41,683 bases of DNA from Lachnospiraceae bacterium (GCA_016281605.1 JAEEJA010000010.1:1-41683), one strand, 5' to 3'. Shown: positions 16,630 through 24,990, counted from the stretch's first letter. The notes: generated from the letters alone by a model not told the origin. Program-made: numbers and translations.

Positions 16630-17037
16630 TTGAAAAAACTCGAACTTGAAGCCAAAACTGATAATCTTGATCAGGTGCTTGAATTCGTAGACAGTACACT
16701 TGAGGAAGTTGAGTGTTCTATTAAAACCCAGACTCAGATTGATATTGCAGTTGAGGAAATATTTGTAAATATTGCTCATTACGCTTATAATAATGTAATT
16801 GGTAATGCTACTATTTTGGTAGAGATGAATACAGATCCTCTGACAATCAGTATTACCTTTATAGATAATGGTACTCCGTATGATCCGCTTGCAAAGGCTG
16901 ACCCGGATGTTACCTTATCTGCAGAAGAGAGAGAAATAGGCGGACTAGGTATATTCATGGTAAAGAAAACCATGGATGATATAAAGTATGAATATAAGGA
17001 CGGAAAGAATATTCTTACACTTAGAAAAGAAATCTAA
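16630..17037 (+). CDS. RsbW-like ATP-binding serine kinase (anti-sigma type)
   Basis: A GHKL-fold protein of about 135 residues (HATPase_c_2, SpoIIAB/RsbW type) expected to phosphorylate the STAS protein encoded just upstream. Intact motifs: N box EEIFVNIAHYAYNN, G1 FIDNGTPYDPL and G2 GGLGIFMVKKTMDDIKY. TTG at 16630 (KKLELEAKTDNLDQVLEFVD) is chosen because homology starts there and GGTGAG precedes it; upstream in-frame TTG 16603 and GTG 16618 are possible and the first would overlap the STAS gene. Binding partner other than the STAS protein unknown. Confidence 0.88.
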   Translation: MKKLELEAKTDNLDQVLEFVDSTLEEVECSIKTQTQIDIAVEEIFVNIAHYAYNNVIGNATILVEMNTDPLTISITFIDNGTPYDPLAKADPDVTLSAEEREIGGLGIFMVKKTMDDIKYEYKDGKNILTLRKEI

Positions 17038-17052
17038 TTGGAGGCTTTATAT

Positions 17053-17661
17053 ATGGAAACTAAAGATATTACTATTTCTAACGATGGAAAAGGAATTGAA
17101 GAAGCTTTAGAGTTAGCCTCTCAGACCGCTGTTAAACTTGGTCTCGACTCTCGTCAGAGTATACACATGAGACTTCTTGCCGAAGAATTAATGGGTATGG
17201 TTAAGACTATTACTCATGAATTTGAAGCCTCTTTTAAGATTATCACACAAAATAGTGAAGTCAATTTGATATTGGATGCTAAAGCGGATATGGATTATTA
17301 TAAAAAACAAGAGTTTATATCCGTCTCATCAACCGGAAAGAATGAATCTTCTCGTGGAATCATGGGAAAGATAAAGAATATGTTTGAGCATGCTATGCAT
17401 CCTTATGGAGGAGCTGAGACAGAGGCGATGGTTAAGAATGCGAGTATTGTTGCTTTTGAAAATTCCGGAATGCATGATATGGGAGCATTTGCAATGTCTT
17501 CATATGTTTGGTCATTACAATCTTACAGAGGTAGTGTGGAAGAAACTGATGAAGAGGCATGGGATGAGCTTGAAAAATCAATTATAGCTAATCTGGCAGA
17601 TGATGTTAAGGTTGGAGTTGATAAGGATGATGTTAAGCTTATAATTGTTAAGAAGTTTTAA
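17053..17661 (+). CDS. Uncharacterised protein, degenerate GHKL-like, third gene of the STAS module
   Basis: I do not recognise a characterised family with certainty. The 202-residue soluble product begins with a segment resembling the helix before the N box of RsbW-type kinases (LASQTAVKLGLDSRQSIHMR, then LLAEELMGMVKTI). The Asn expected after EE is Met, and there is no DxGxG or glycine-rich G2 motif, so ATP binding is doubtful. The middle (about 85-155) is variable and the C-terminus is rich in acidic residues before VKLIIVKKF. ATG 17053 follows GGAGG at 17040-17044 by 8 bases. It is 15 bases after the kinase gene, so probably the same operon, and a terminator follows it. Confidence 0.7.
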   Translation: METKDITISNDGKGIEEALELASQTAVKLGLDSRQSIHMRLLAEELMGMVKTITHEFEASFKIITQNSEVNLILDAKADMDYYKKQEFISVSSTGKNESSRGIMGKIKNMFEHAMHPYGGAETEAMVKNASIVAFENSGMHDMGAFAMSSYVWSLQSYRGSVEETDEEAWDELEKSIIANLADDVKVGVDKDDVKLIIVKKF

Positions 17662-17710
17662 ATTAATAATTTGATTGATATATTTTTTATCATTTATTTA
17701 TGAAAAAAAA

Positions 17711-17744
17711 AGGGGCGATACATGGGTGTATTGCCCTTTATTTC
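17711..17744 (+). terminator. Terminator after the STAS operon
   Basis: GGGCGATACA (17713-17722), loop TGGG, TGTATTGCCC (17727-17736) with one G-T wobble, flanked by A-rich and T-rich sequence (CCCTTTATTTCT). Confidence 0.8.
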
Positions 17745-17762
17745 TAATATGGGAAACGAGTT

Positions 17763-17790
17763 TTGACAAGATATATAAAAAACTGACAAT
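17763..17790 (+). promoter_or_regulatory. Promoter of araK-araD
   Basis: TTGACA at 17763-17768 and GACAAT at 17785-17790, spacer 16, about 30 bases before the araK start. No operator was identified with confidence. Confidence 0.5.
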
Positions 17791-17820
17791 CAAATCAATA
17801 AATAAATTAAAGGGGTATAT

Positions 17821-19446
17821 ATGGAGGATAATATAAATTTTATTAATCAAAAGACTATAATTGAAGAGGGTAAGACATCTTTGGGTATAGAGTTCGGTTC
17901 AACAAAGATAAAAGCCGTTCTTATAGATTTTTCGGGTAATGTGATGGCTCTCGGCGATTATATGTGGGAAAACAAGTATGAAGATGGTTTTTGGACATAT
18001 TCTATAGAGGATATTAAGTTTGGACTTAAAGCTGCTTATAAAGAGCTAAAAGCAGACGTCATGAATAAGTATAATATTACTCTTAAAAAAATAACTTCTT
18101 TCGGTGTATCTGCTATGATGCATGGTTACATGGCTTTTGATAAGGATGATAATCTTCTTGTTCCATTTAGAACATGGAGAAATACAACTACAGGCGAAGC
18201 CAGAGATGTATTATCTAAGTGTTTTAATTTTAATATACCTCAGAGATGGAGTATAGCTCATCTTTATCAGGCTATATTAAATAAAGAATCACATGTTAAG
18301 GATATATCTTATATCACTACTTTGGCAGGATACGTTCATTATCTGCTTACCGGATATAAGGTGCTGGGTATCGGAGATGCCTCCGGTATGTTTCCTGTTG
18401 ACTCAGAAACTCTTGATTATAAGAGTGATTATATTGATAAGTTTGAAGAGCTTATAAAGGATTATGATTTTGGATGGAAATTGAGAGATATATTACCTGA
18501 AGTAAAAATAGCAGGAGATAGGGCAGGTGTCTTAACAGAAGAGGGAGTATCACTCCTTGATGAAAGTAAAACCCTTATTAGTGGAGCTCTAGCCGCTCCT
18601 CCGGAGGGTGATGCGGGAACAGGTATGGTTGCTACAAATTCCGTTACACCGCGCTTTGGTAATGTTTCTGCAGGAACTTCCGTCTTTGCAATGATTGTTC
18701 TTGATAAGCCTTTAAAAGAAAGACATGATGAGATAGACGTAGTTACAACACCTGATGGTAAAGATGTGGCGATGGTTCATTGTAATAATTGTACTTCGGA
18801 TATTAATGCTTGGGCTGATATGCTTTCAGGATTTGCAAAGGCTTCCGGAAGCGATATGACAATGAATGATATCTATGATACAATGTTTAAAAACATATTA
18901 GAGGGTGATGATGATTGTGGTGGAGTAATAAGTTATAATTATTTTTCAGGAGAACATGTGACAGGCTTAGAAAGTGGTGCGCCGCTCCTATTAAGAAAGA
19001 CAAATGCTTCATTTACATTTAAAAATCTTATGAGATCTCTCGCATACTCAGCTGTAGCTACATTAAAGCTTGGTATGGATATTCTTTTTGATAAAGAAAA
19101 TGTAGCCATAGATAAGATGTATGGACATGGAGGATTTTTTAAGAATTCAAACGCCGGTCAGACAGTAATGGCATCTGCACTTAATTGTCCTGTAAGTGTT
19201 ATGGAAACTGCGGGAGAGGGTGGCCCATACGGTATGGCATGCTTAGCGTTATATACATTTAAGAAAAAAGAAGATGAAAATCTCGATCTCAAAGGATTTC
19301 TTGAAAATTTATTTTTTTCGAATGCAAAGGAGTACTCTTTGTCTGCTGATGAATCAATAAAAGTTGGATTTGAAAGCTTTATAGCAGATTATAAGAATTA
19401 TTTTGATGTTGAAAGAAAAGCTGCTGAGATTAATAAAAACAACTAA
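17821..19446 (+). CDS. araK: FGGY-family carbohydrate kinase, probable AraK-type ribulokinase
   Basis: A 541-residue sugar kinase of the FGGY family, longer than xylulokinase. Motifs: LGIEFGSTKIKAVLIDFSG (phosphate-1 loop, about 22-40), SAMMHGYMAFD near 100, GNVSAGTSVFAM (about 280) and the C-terminal YGHGGFFKN and AGEGGPYGMACLAL. It lies 15 bases before araD, so the substrate is most likely L-ribulose, giving L-ribulose 5-phosphate. It resembles the clostridial ribulokinase AraK described as non-orthologous to E. coli AraB; that specific assignment rests on context and overall family look. The ATG follows AAAGGGG. No araA isomerase gene is nearby. Confidence 0.8.
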   Translation: MEDNINFINQKTIIEEGKTSLGIEFGSTKIKAVLIDFSGNVMALGDYMWENKYEDGFWTYSIEDIKFGLKAAYKELKADVMNKYNITLKKITSFGVSAMMHGYMAFDKDDNLLVPFRTWRNTTTGEARDVLSKCFNFNIPQRWSIAHLYQAILNKESHVKDISYITTLAGYVHYLLTGYKVLGIGDASGMFPVDSETLDYKSDYIDKFEELIKDYDFGWKLRDILPEVKIAGDRAGVLTEEGVSLLDESKTLISGALAAPPEGDAGTGMVATNSVTPRFGNVSAGTSVFAMIVLDKPLKERHDEIDVVTTPDGKDVAMVHCNNCTSDINAWADMLSGFAKASGSDMTMNDIYDTMFKNILEGDDDCGGVISYNYFSGEHVTGLESGAPLLLRKTNASFTFKNLMRSLAYSAVATLKLGMDILFDKENVAIDKMYGHGGFFKNSNAGQTVMASALNCPVSVMETAGEGGPYGMACLALYTFKKKEDENLDLKGFLENLFFSNAKEYSLSADESIKVGFESFIADYKNYFDVERKAAEINKNN

Positions 19447-19461
19447 TGGAGGTAAATATAT

Positions 19462-20157
19462 ATGCTTGAAAAGATCAAAGAACTTGTTTTCGAAGCAAAT
19501 AAATTATTACCTAAGTACGGTCTTGTAACATTTACATGGGGAAATGTAAGTGCATATGACAAAGAGACTGGTTATATGGTTATTAAACCGAGTGGAGTGG
19601 AGTACGATAAACTTACTCCGGATGATATGATTGTTATGGACTTAAAGGGAAATAAGCTGGAAGGAAAGCTTAGGCCATCTTCAGACACACCTACACATGC
19701 TGAAATATATAAGAAGTATCCTGATATCGGAGGAGTGGTTCATACACATTCTTCATACGCAACCTCATGGGCACAGGCAGGAAGAGACATCCCACTTTAC
19801 GGAACAACACATGCAGATTATTTTTATGGTCCTATTCCCTGTACCAGACTTTTAATGGATGAAGAGATAAAAGAAGATTATGAGAAAAATACAGGAAAAC
19901 TTATAATTGAAACTTTAAAGGATAGAGATATAAATCCTATCTATACACCGGGAATTTTATGCAAAAACCATGGAGTATTTACCTGGGGCACGGATGAAAA
20001 GGAAGCTGTTCACAATGCAGTCGTACTTGAAGAAGTAGCTAAGATGGCTTACAGAACAGAGGTTATTAACAGATCCGCTTCCCCTGCACCGGACAATATA
20101 AGAGATAAGCACTTCTTTAGAAAACATGGAGAGAACGCTTACTACGGACAAAACTAA
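19462..20157 (+). CDS. araD: L-ribulose-5-phosphate 4-epimerase
   Basis: AraD converts L-ribulose 5-phosphate to D-xylulose 5-phosphate, feeding arabinose into the pentose phosphate pathway. The 231-residue class II aldolase-fold protein shows TWGNVSAYD and [15 protein letters not shown] (phosphate site), [13 protein letters not shown], the zinc-ligand histidines in VVHTHSSYA and a further His in KNHGVFTWG. The C-terminus [12 protein letters not shown] is characteristic of AraD rather than fuculose aldolase. GGAGG precedes the ATG. Cotranscribed with araK. Confidence 0.95.
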   Translation: MLEKIKELVFEANKLLPKYGLVTFTWGNVSAYDKETGYMVIKPSGVEYDKLTPDDMIVMDLKGNKLEGKLRPSSDTPTHAEIYKKYPDIGGVVHTHSSYATSWAQAGRDIPLYGTTHADYFYGPIPCTRLLMDEEIKEDYEKNTGKLIIETLKDRDINPIYTPGILCKNHGVFTWGTDEKEAVHNAVVLEEVAKMAYRTEVINRSASPAPDNIRDKHFFRKHGENAYYGQN

Positions 20158-20196
20158 TCCTTCATTAATTGTTCATTATTATTTATGTATTAATTA

Positions 20197-20225
20197 TTGA
20201 CACCCCATTTGAAATGTGATAATGT
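20197..20225 (+). promoter_or_regulatory. Promoter of the NlpC/P60 hydrolase gene
   Basis: TTGACA at 20197-20202 with TAATGT at 20220-20225 (17-base spacer), overlapping an extended -10 alternative TG-T-GATAAT at 20215-20223. Transcription would begin near 20231, leaving a leader of about 130 bases that contains the TGTWAH array. Confidence 0.6.
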
Positions 20226-20230
20226 ATGCA

Positions 20231-20279
20231 TGTAACAATTTTGTAAAATTTTGTTAACAAATGTTAAAAAGTTTGTTAT
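20231..20279 (+). promoter_or_regulatory. Array of five TGTWAH half sites (WalR-box-like)
   Basis: TGTAAC (20231), TGTAAA (20242), TGTTAA (20252), TGTTAA (20262) and TGTTAT (20274) are direct repeats at steps of 11, 10, 10 and 12 bases, that is, on one face of the helix. The first two form an exact TGTWAH-N5-TGTWAH, the published WalR consensus. The array begins at the likely transcription start, so binding could repress. Further half sites lie at 20289, 20296 and 20332 out of register. It sits before a cell-wall hydrolase gene, the typical WalR target class. Confidence 0.6.
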
Positions 20280-20285
20280 TTATTA

Positions 20286-20341
20286 AATTGTAACATGTTA
20301 AAAATGAGATTTCTATCGTACTTATGGCATATGTTACAATT
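20286..20341 (+). promoter_or_regulatory. Inverted repeat in the NlpC/P60 leader
   Basis: AATTGTAACAT (20286-20296) and ATGTTACAATT (20331-20341) are perfect 11-base inverted copies separated by 34 bases, the right arm ending 6 bases before the GGGGAG ribosome binding site. They could form a leader hairpin or a two-site operator. Confidence 0.5.
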
Positions 20342-20359
20342 CGAATGGGGAGATTTTTT

Positions 20360-21601
20360 ATGAAGAAAAAAAAGATATCGACATTAATAATAGCTATTAT
20401 GCTTTGTGTATGTTCGATAGCAGGTGTAACTATTTTTGCAAAAAGATCAGGTGATTCTGCAAAAAAAAGCGTGGCCGGAACTGCCTCTGCTGATGCCACA
20501 AGTGCATCGGATAAGGGTGAAAAGGAACTGGTTTCATTAGCAACAGGACCTTCTGTAGAAACAGATGAAGGTGAAGCAGCTTTAGATGAAGATGAATTTG
20601 AAGAAAAGAGTAATCTGGATAATAATTTAAAAGCTAAAAAGGATTTTAAGCTTAATCTTGTTTATGACAGACTTGGTATGGCAAAGGTAAATGATTACCT
20701 GAATGTTAGAAAAAAACCAAGTATGAGAGCAAAGATTGTCGGAAAGATGACTAAGTTTTCAGGTTGTAATATATATAATATTAAAAAAGGTTGGGCTAAG
20801 ATAGTATCAGGTAAGGTTAGAGGATATGTCAAAGCTGCATTTTTATATAAGGATGAGGCTGCAGAAGAAAGGGCAAGAGAAGTTGCAACACTTAGAGCTA
20901 ATGTGAAGTGTACAACCTTGAACGTAAGATTCCTTCCTTCAACAGATTCAAGAATATATGACCTTATCTCAAAGGGGTCTGACTATGATATAAAGAAGCT
21001 TAATATCAAAGAAAAGTGGATGAATAAGTATATAGAAAGACATGCTAAAAAGAAGGATATCAAACTAACTAAGAAAAGCAATATGATGAGTGATCTTAAA
21101 AATTGGGCATGTGTAGGTATTGATGATGAACTTTGCTTTGTAAATAAAGAGTTCATAAGAGTTTCATACAAAGTTGACAGGGCAGTTAAACTTCATCAGA
21201 AGAAGGATGGTACTATTGTTTCTAAGGAGGGTTCATCAGGAGGTAATTCTAATGGTTCTTCCATAGTAGCATATGCTATGAAATTCTTGGGAAATCCTTA
21301 TGTATGGGGTGGTACATCACTTACCAACGGCTGTGACTGTTCAGGTTTTACCATGAGCTTATATGCAGCTTATGGAGTCTCACTTCCTCACTTTGCTGCT
21401 TCTCAGGCTAATTGTACCAAATCTGTTTCATCATCAGAAGCAAGACCGGGAGATCTTTTCTTCTATGGATCCGGAGAAATAAGTCACGTAGGTATGTATA
21501 TTGGTAACGGTCAGATAATACATGCCAGCAATTCGAGAACAGGTATTATAATTTCAAATGCTTACTACAGAACTCCTGTTAAGATTGGACGAGTAGGATA
21601 A
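20360..21601 (+). CDS. Secreted SH3-domain NlpC/P60 cell-wall hydrolase
   Basis: An exported peptidoglycan hydrolase of 413 residues. It has a signal peptide (about 1-27, ISTLIIAIMLCVCSIAGVTI), a Ser/Ala/acidic linker (about 30-95), a bacterial SH3 domain (about 105-160; LNVRKKPSMRAKIVGKM, GYVKAAFLY), a second, less regular SH3-like segment (about 175-275) and a C-terminal NlpC/P60 domain (about 295-413). The catalytic cysteine is in CDCSGF and the histidine in ISHVGMYIGNG, followed by IIHASN. Such enzymes cut the D-Glu/diamino acid bond in stem peptides. ATG at 20360 follows GGGGAG; an ATG at 20324 would add a non-signal extension. Monocistronic, closed by a terminator. Confidence 0.93.
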   Translation: MKKKKISTLIIAIMLCVCSIAGVTIFAKRSGDSAKKSVAGTASADATSASDKGEKELVSLATGPSVETDEGEAALDEDEFEEKSNLDNNLKAKKDFKLNLVYDRLGMAKVNDYLNVRKKPSMRAKIVGKMTKFSGCNIYNIKKGWAKIVSGKVRGYVKAAFLYKDEAAEERAREVATLRANVKCTTLNVRFLPSTDSRIYDLISKGSDYDIKKLNIKEKWMNKYIERHAKKKDIKLTKKSNMMSDLKNWACVGIDDELCFVNKEFIRVSYKVDRAVKLHQKKDGTIVSKEGSSGGNSNGSSIVAYAMKFLGNPYVWGGTSLTNGCDCSGFTMSLYAAYGVSLPHFAASQANCTKSVSSSEARPGDLFFYGSGEISHVGMYIGNGQIIHASNSRTGIIISNAYYRTPVKIGRVG

Positions 21602-21630
21602 ATCTATATATTATAAAATCATAAAAAAAT

Positions 21631-21676
21631 CCACCTGATGAAGGTTGTGTAATCTAATGTCAGGTGGGCTTTTTTT
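21631..21676 (+). terminator. Terminator after the NlpC/P60 gene
   Basis: CCACCTGA (21631-21638) pairs with TCAGGTGG (21660-21667), followed by GGC and seven T residues (21670-21676). The remaining 175 bases before the next gene are AT-rich and show one imperfect hairpin (about 21774-21796) and no clear promoter. Confidence 0.85.
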
Positions 21677-21851
21677 GTCATATTTTTATTAATTGGAAAA
21701 ATTATAATGATTAAATATTTTTGTAAATTTTTATCTTTAAAAAAATAGCATTATATGTTATCATTACATATCGGGTGAGAAAAAATAGTTTCCCACATTC
21801 GCGGTTTAAATTTTTATTAATATTATTTATAAAACTTAATAAGGAATCATT

Positions 21852-23126
21852 ATGAGAAGTTATGCTGTTATAATTATCGGAGCTGGCGCTTCCGGTATGA
21901 TTGCCGGGGTAGTTGCTGCCCGTAAAGGCGTAAAAGTCCTGATTATTGATCGTCAGGAAAAATGTGGTCATAAGCTATATGCTACCGGAAACGGAAGATG
22001 TAATTTTACCAATGAAATTATGAAGCCGGAGTACTTTATTCCTGATTTGCTTAATGATCAAGAGAGATTATTAAGGATGGATTTTGTGAAAAAATGTCTG
22101 GATAATTTCAATAAGGATGATACCATAGAGTTTTTTAAAGAGATAGGTATGCTAAGTTATCATAAGGATGGATACTATTATCCTGCCGGTGAACAGGCAT
22201 ATTCTCTTGTTCATGCTCTTGAGCGTGAATTAAACAGATTAAACGTTACTATTAAACTGCAGACTGCAGTTGATTATGTAGAAAAAAAGAAAGTTGGATT
22301 AAGGGAAAGTTTTATAGTTCATACCGATGAAGAAAGCTTTATGTGTTCTAAGCTTCTTCTGGCTTGTGGAGGAGAAGCAGGACCAATATACGGTTGTAAA
22401 GGTGATGGGTACAGATTTGCTAAAGATATGGGGCATGATATAAAGACTCCGTTACCATCGCTTACTGCACTTTATACAGATACTTCTAAAAAGATAAGGA
22501 ATATCTGGGCAGGTGTCAGATTTAAGGGTGAAGTTAGGTATGCGGACAAATCGTCATATGGCGAGATGATATTAACTGATTATGGTATTTCAGGTATACC
22601 TATATTTCAGCTAAGCGGTATGATTATAAGAGAATTAAATAAAGTAAATAAGTCAGTAAATGCTCCTATCAGCAGTGAATTGATTTTTGTGGATTTTATT
22701 CCTGATTATGATGAGGAAGAGCTTTTTGATTATTTTAAAGGTTTAATAAAGAATTATGGATCCTTGTCTGTAATAGAGCTTATTAGGGGAGTTGTAAACT
22801 TTAAAATATCTGAAGCATTGTTAAATGGTATTTATGATGAAGAAAAACATATAAATGATTTAACAGATGATGACTTAAAAAGAATTATAGATTTATTTAA
22901 GAACTATGAGTTTAAGATAATCGGATACAGCAGTTATGAAAAAGCACAGGTTACAAGCGGTGGTGTTAATCTGACTGATGTTGATTTTAGTACAATGATG
23001 TCTAAAAAGGTAGAAGGGTTGTATTTTTCCGGAGAAATCCTTGACGTCTCTGGATTGTGTGGGGGTTATAATCTTCAATGGGCTTGGACCACCGGTTATA
23101 TAGCCGGGACAAGTCTTTCCGTATAA
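21852..23126 (+). CDS. FAD-dependent oxidoreductase, HI0933/BaiN-like
   Basis: A 424-residue flavoprotein of the HI0933 family. The N-terminal dinucleotide fold is VIIIGAGASGMIAGVVAARK (about residues 6-25), followed by the family signature CGHKLYATGNGRCNFTN. A central LLLACGGEAGPIYG and a C-terminal YFSGEILDVSGLCGGYNLQWAW also match. One member, BaiN of Clostridium scindens, was linked to bile-acid dehydroxylation, but most family members have no known substrate and nothing nearby supports that role. A second flavoprotein of another family follows after about 40 bases, probably in the same transcript. Confidence 0.88.
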   Translation: MRSYAVIIIGAGASGMIAGVVAARKGVKVLIIDRQEKCGHKLYATGNGRCNFTNEIMKPEYFIPDLLNDQERLLRMDFVKKCLDNFNKDDTIEFFKEIGMLSYHKDGYYYPAGEQAYSLVHALERELNRLNVTIKLQTAVDYVEKKKVGLRESFIVHTDEESFMCSKLLLACGGEAGPIYGCKGDGYRFAKDMGHDIKTPLPSLTALYTDTSKKIRNIWAGVRFKGEVRYADKSSYGEMILTDYGISGIPIFQLSGMIIRELNKVNKSVNAPISSELIFVDFIPDYDEEELFDYFKGLIKNYGSLSVIELIRGVVNFKISEALLNGIYDEEKHINDLTDDDLKRIIDLFKNYEFKIIGYSSYEKAQVTSGGVNLTDVDFSTMMSKKVEGLYFSGEILDVSGLCGGYNLQWAWTTGYIAGTSLSV

Positions 23127-23166
23127 ATAATACATTTATTTACTAATAATATATATGAGGTGTGCC

Positions 23167-24849
23167 ATGATTAGAATGACTCAGATAAAAATACCTGCGA
23201 GCTTAATTATCGAAAGTTGTCCCGCAGATACTATAAAGCAGGGTATTATATCAAAACAGGAGGAAGCCTGTGTCAGGGTTGAGGTCGCAAGTATGCTAAA
23301 TATACCCGATGATGAGCTACATGAGCTTACGGTAGAAAAGAAGTCTGTAGATGCACGTAAAAGGGATGAAATATACTTTGTATACAATATAACTTTCCAT
23401 ACCATAAGAGAACATAAGCTGGTAAGTCAGTACGGAAAGGGAAATGCATTTGTAATTCCTGAGCGAAGCTTAAAAGATGAAAACAGCATCATGAAGGATG
23501 TTGCTCTTCAGATTGCTCTTGGAAGAAGACCTAAATCACGTCCTGTAGTTGTTGGTACAGGTCCTGCAGGTCTTTTTGCTGCATTAGAGATTGCTGAGGC
23601 AGGTCTTTGCCCTATAGTTATCGAGAGAGGCGGAGATATTAATTCCAGAGATAAGAAAGTAAATGATTTTTGGAATGGAGCAGAGCTTGATCCGGAAACC
23701 AACGTACAATTTGGTGAAGGAGGTGCAGGTACATTTTCAGATGGAAAGCTCTATACCGGCGTTAAAGATAAAACAGGTAAGATTAGAGATATACTGGAAA
23801 CTTTTGCTAATTACGGAGCTCCATCACAGATATTATATGATGCAAAGCCTCATGTAGGTACAGATAGATTGCGTGATGTGGTTGTTGCTCTAAGAGAAAG
23901 GATACTTGCTCTTGGTGGTGAAATTTTCTTTAATACACGATTTGAGACGCCTATTATAAATGAGAATAATGAGCTTGTAGGCGCAGTAATCAAGCAGGAT
24001 GGTAATATTATCCATCTTGAGTGTAATAAATTGGTTCTTGCTACAGGACATAGCGCGAGAGATACATTTAAGAATCTAAAAGCAGCAGGGCTGTATATGG
24101 AGGCTAAGCCCTTTGCAGTAGGCGTAAGAGTTCAACACTCTCAAGGAATGATAAATAGAAATCAATACGGAAAGTCCTTTAAATCTATGCCACCTGCTGA
24201 TTATAAGCTTACTCATACATCTAAGAGCGGACGAGGAGTATACACATTCTGTATGTGTCCGGGTGGATATGTTGTAAATGCTTCTTCAAGAAAAGGAAAG
24301 CTCTGTGTAAACGGTATGAGTTATTATGACAGAGGCAGTGCGAATTCTAATTCTGCAGTAGTTGTAACCGTCGGACCTTCTGATTTTGGAAGTGATGATG
24401 TGCTTGCAGGAGCAAGATTTCAGAAAACACTTGAAAAATATGCATATGAAAGTGCAAATGGTAAGATTCCTTTACAGTTGTTTGGAGATTTTGTTAACGA
24501 TGAGATAAGTACCGGTTTTGGACTCTTAAGACCTCTTACAAAGGGGGATTATGAGTTTGCAAATATAAGAAAGATACTTCCGGAATTTGTTAGTATACCG
24601 CTTATAGAGGGCATGCAGGCTTTTGAACATAAGATCAAGGGCTTTGCAGATGAAGAGGTTATTATGCTGGGAGTTGAGACAAGAACATCTTCTCCTGTTC
24701 GTATGATAAGAGGAGAGGATTATCAATCCAATATTATTGGTTTATATCCTTGTGGAGAAGGCGCAGGGTATGCAGGAGGCATAATAAGTGCCGCTTTAGA
24801 CGGCATCAGAGTCGGTGATATGATAGTTGCAACAACTGAACTTGAATAA
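23167..24849 (+). CDS. FAD-dependent dehydrogenase (COG2509 family)
   Basis: A flavoprotein of about 560 residues. An N-terminal domain of about 110 residues (MIRMTQIKIPASLI..., ending ERSLKDENSIMKDVALQIAL) precedes a Rossmann-type FAD fold with VVGTGPAGLFAALEIAEAGL (about 125-144) and the family motif VQFGEGGAGTFSDGKLYTGV. The C-terminus has YPCGEGAGYAGGIISAALDG. Predicted NAD(FAD)-utilising dehydrogenase; substrate unknown. ATG 23167 (after GAGGTG) is preferred over 23155, whose codon overlaps the ribosome binding site. No terminator separates it from rpsU. Confidence 0.85.
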   Translation: MIRMTQIKIPASLIIESCPADTIKQGIISKQEEACVRVEVASMLNIPDDELHELTVEKKSVDARKRDEIYFVYNITFHTIREHKLVSQYGKGNAFVIPERSLKDENSIMKDVALQIALGRRPKSRPVVVGTGPAGLFAALEIAEAGLCPIVIERGGDINSRDKKVNDFWNGAELDPETNVQFGEGGAGTFSDGKLYTGVKDKTGKIRDILETFANYGAPSQILYDAKPHVGTDRLRDVVVALRERILALGGEIFFNTRFETPIINENNELVGAVIKQDGNIIHLECNKLVLATGHSARDTFKNLKAAGLYMEAKPFAVGVRVQHSQGMINRNQYGKSFKSMPPADYKLTHTSKSGRGVYTFCMCPGGYVVNASSRKGKLCVNGMSYYDRGSANSNSAVVVTVGPSDFGSDDVLAGARFQKTLEKYAYESANGKIPLQLFGDFVNDEISTGFGLLRPLTKGDYEFANIRKILPEFVSIPLIEGMQAFEHKIKGFADEEVIMLGVETRTSSPVRMIRGEDYQSNIIGLYPCGEGAGYAGGIISAALDGIRVGDMIVATTELE

Positions 24850-24863
24850 ATCCACGTTTTTTC

Positions 24864-24891
24864 TTGACATCATTGTAATTTCTGATATAAT
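24864..24891 (+). promoter_or_regulatory. Strong promoter of rpsU
   Basis: TTGACA (24864-24869), 16-base spacer with an extended TG at 24883-24884, and perfect TATAAT (24886-24891): the best match to consensus in the window. Confidence 0.85.
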
Positions 24892-24903
24892 TATACACGT
24901 GCG

Positions 24904-24952
24904 TGCAGTAATTATGTGTTTGACTGCATTATAACTTTACTTTGAGTAAAGT
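24904..24952 (+). promoter_or_regulatory. Two-hairpin leader of rpsU
   Basis: TGCAGT (24904-24909) pairs with ACTGCA (24923-24928), and ACTTTACT (24934-24941), loop TTG, pairs with AGTAAAGT (24945-24952). Both lie between the promoter and the ribosome binding site. Ribosomal protein leaders often bind their own product, but no known leader family was recognised. Confidence 0.5.
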
Positions 24953-24990
24953 GCATAGTTTTCTACTGGAGGGAGGTTAGGTGTGAGACT

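Noticed and set aside
20231-20279. PhoP (phosphate) boxes instead of WalR boxes
   Set aside because: PhoP sites are TTAACA-type repeats; only one repeat has TTAACA, while all five fit TGTWAH and the first pair has the N5 spacing of WalR sites. Phosphate control is not fully excluded.
21852-24849. Bile-acid dehydroxylation (bai) genes
   Set aside because: The first flavoprotein resembles BaiN, but none of the other bai genes is present and the family is widespread with unknown roles.
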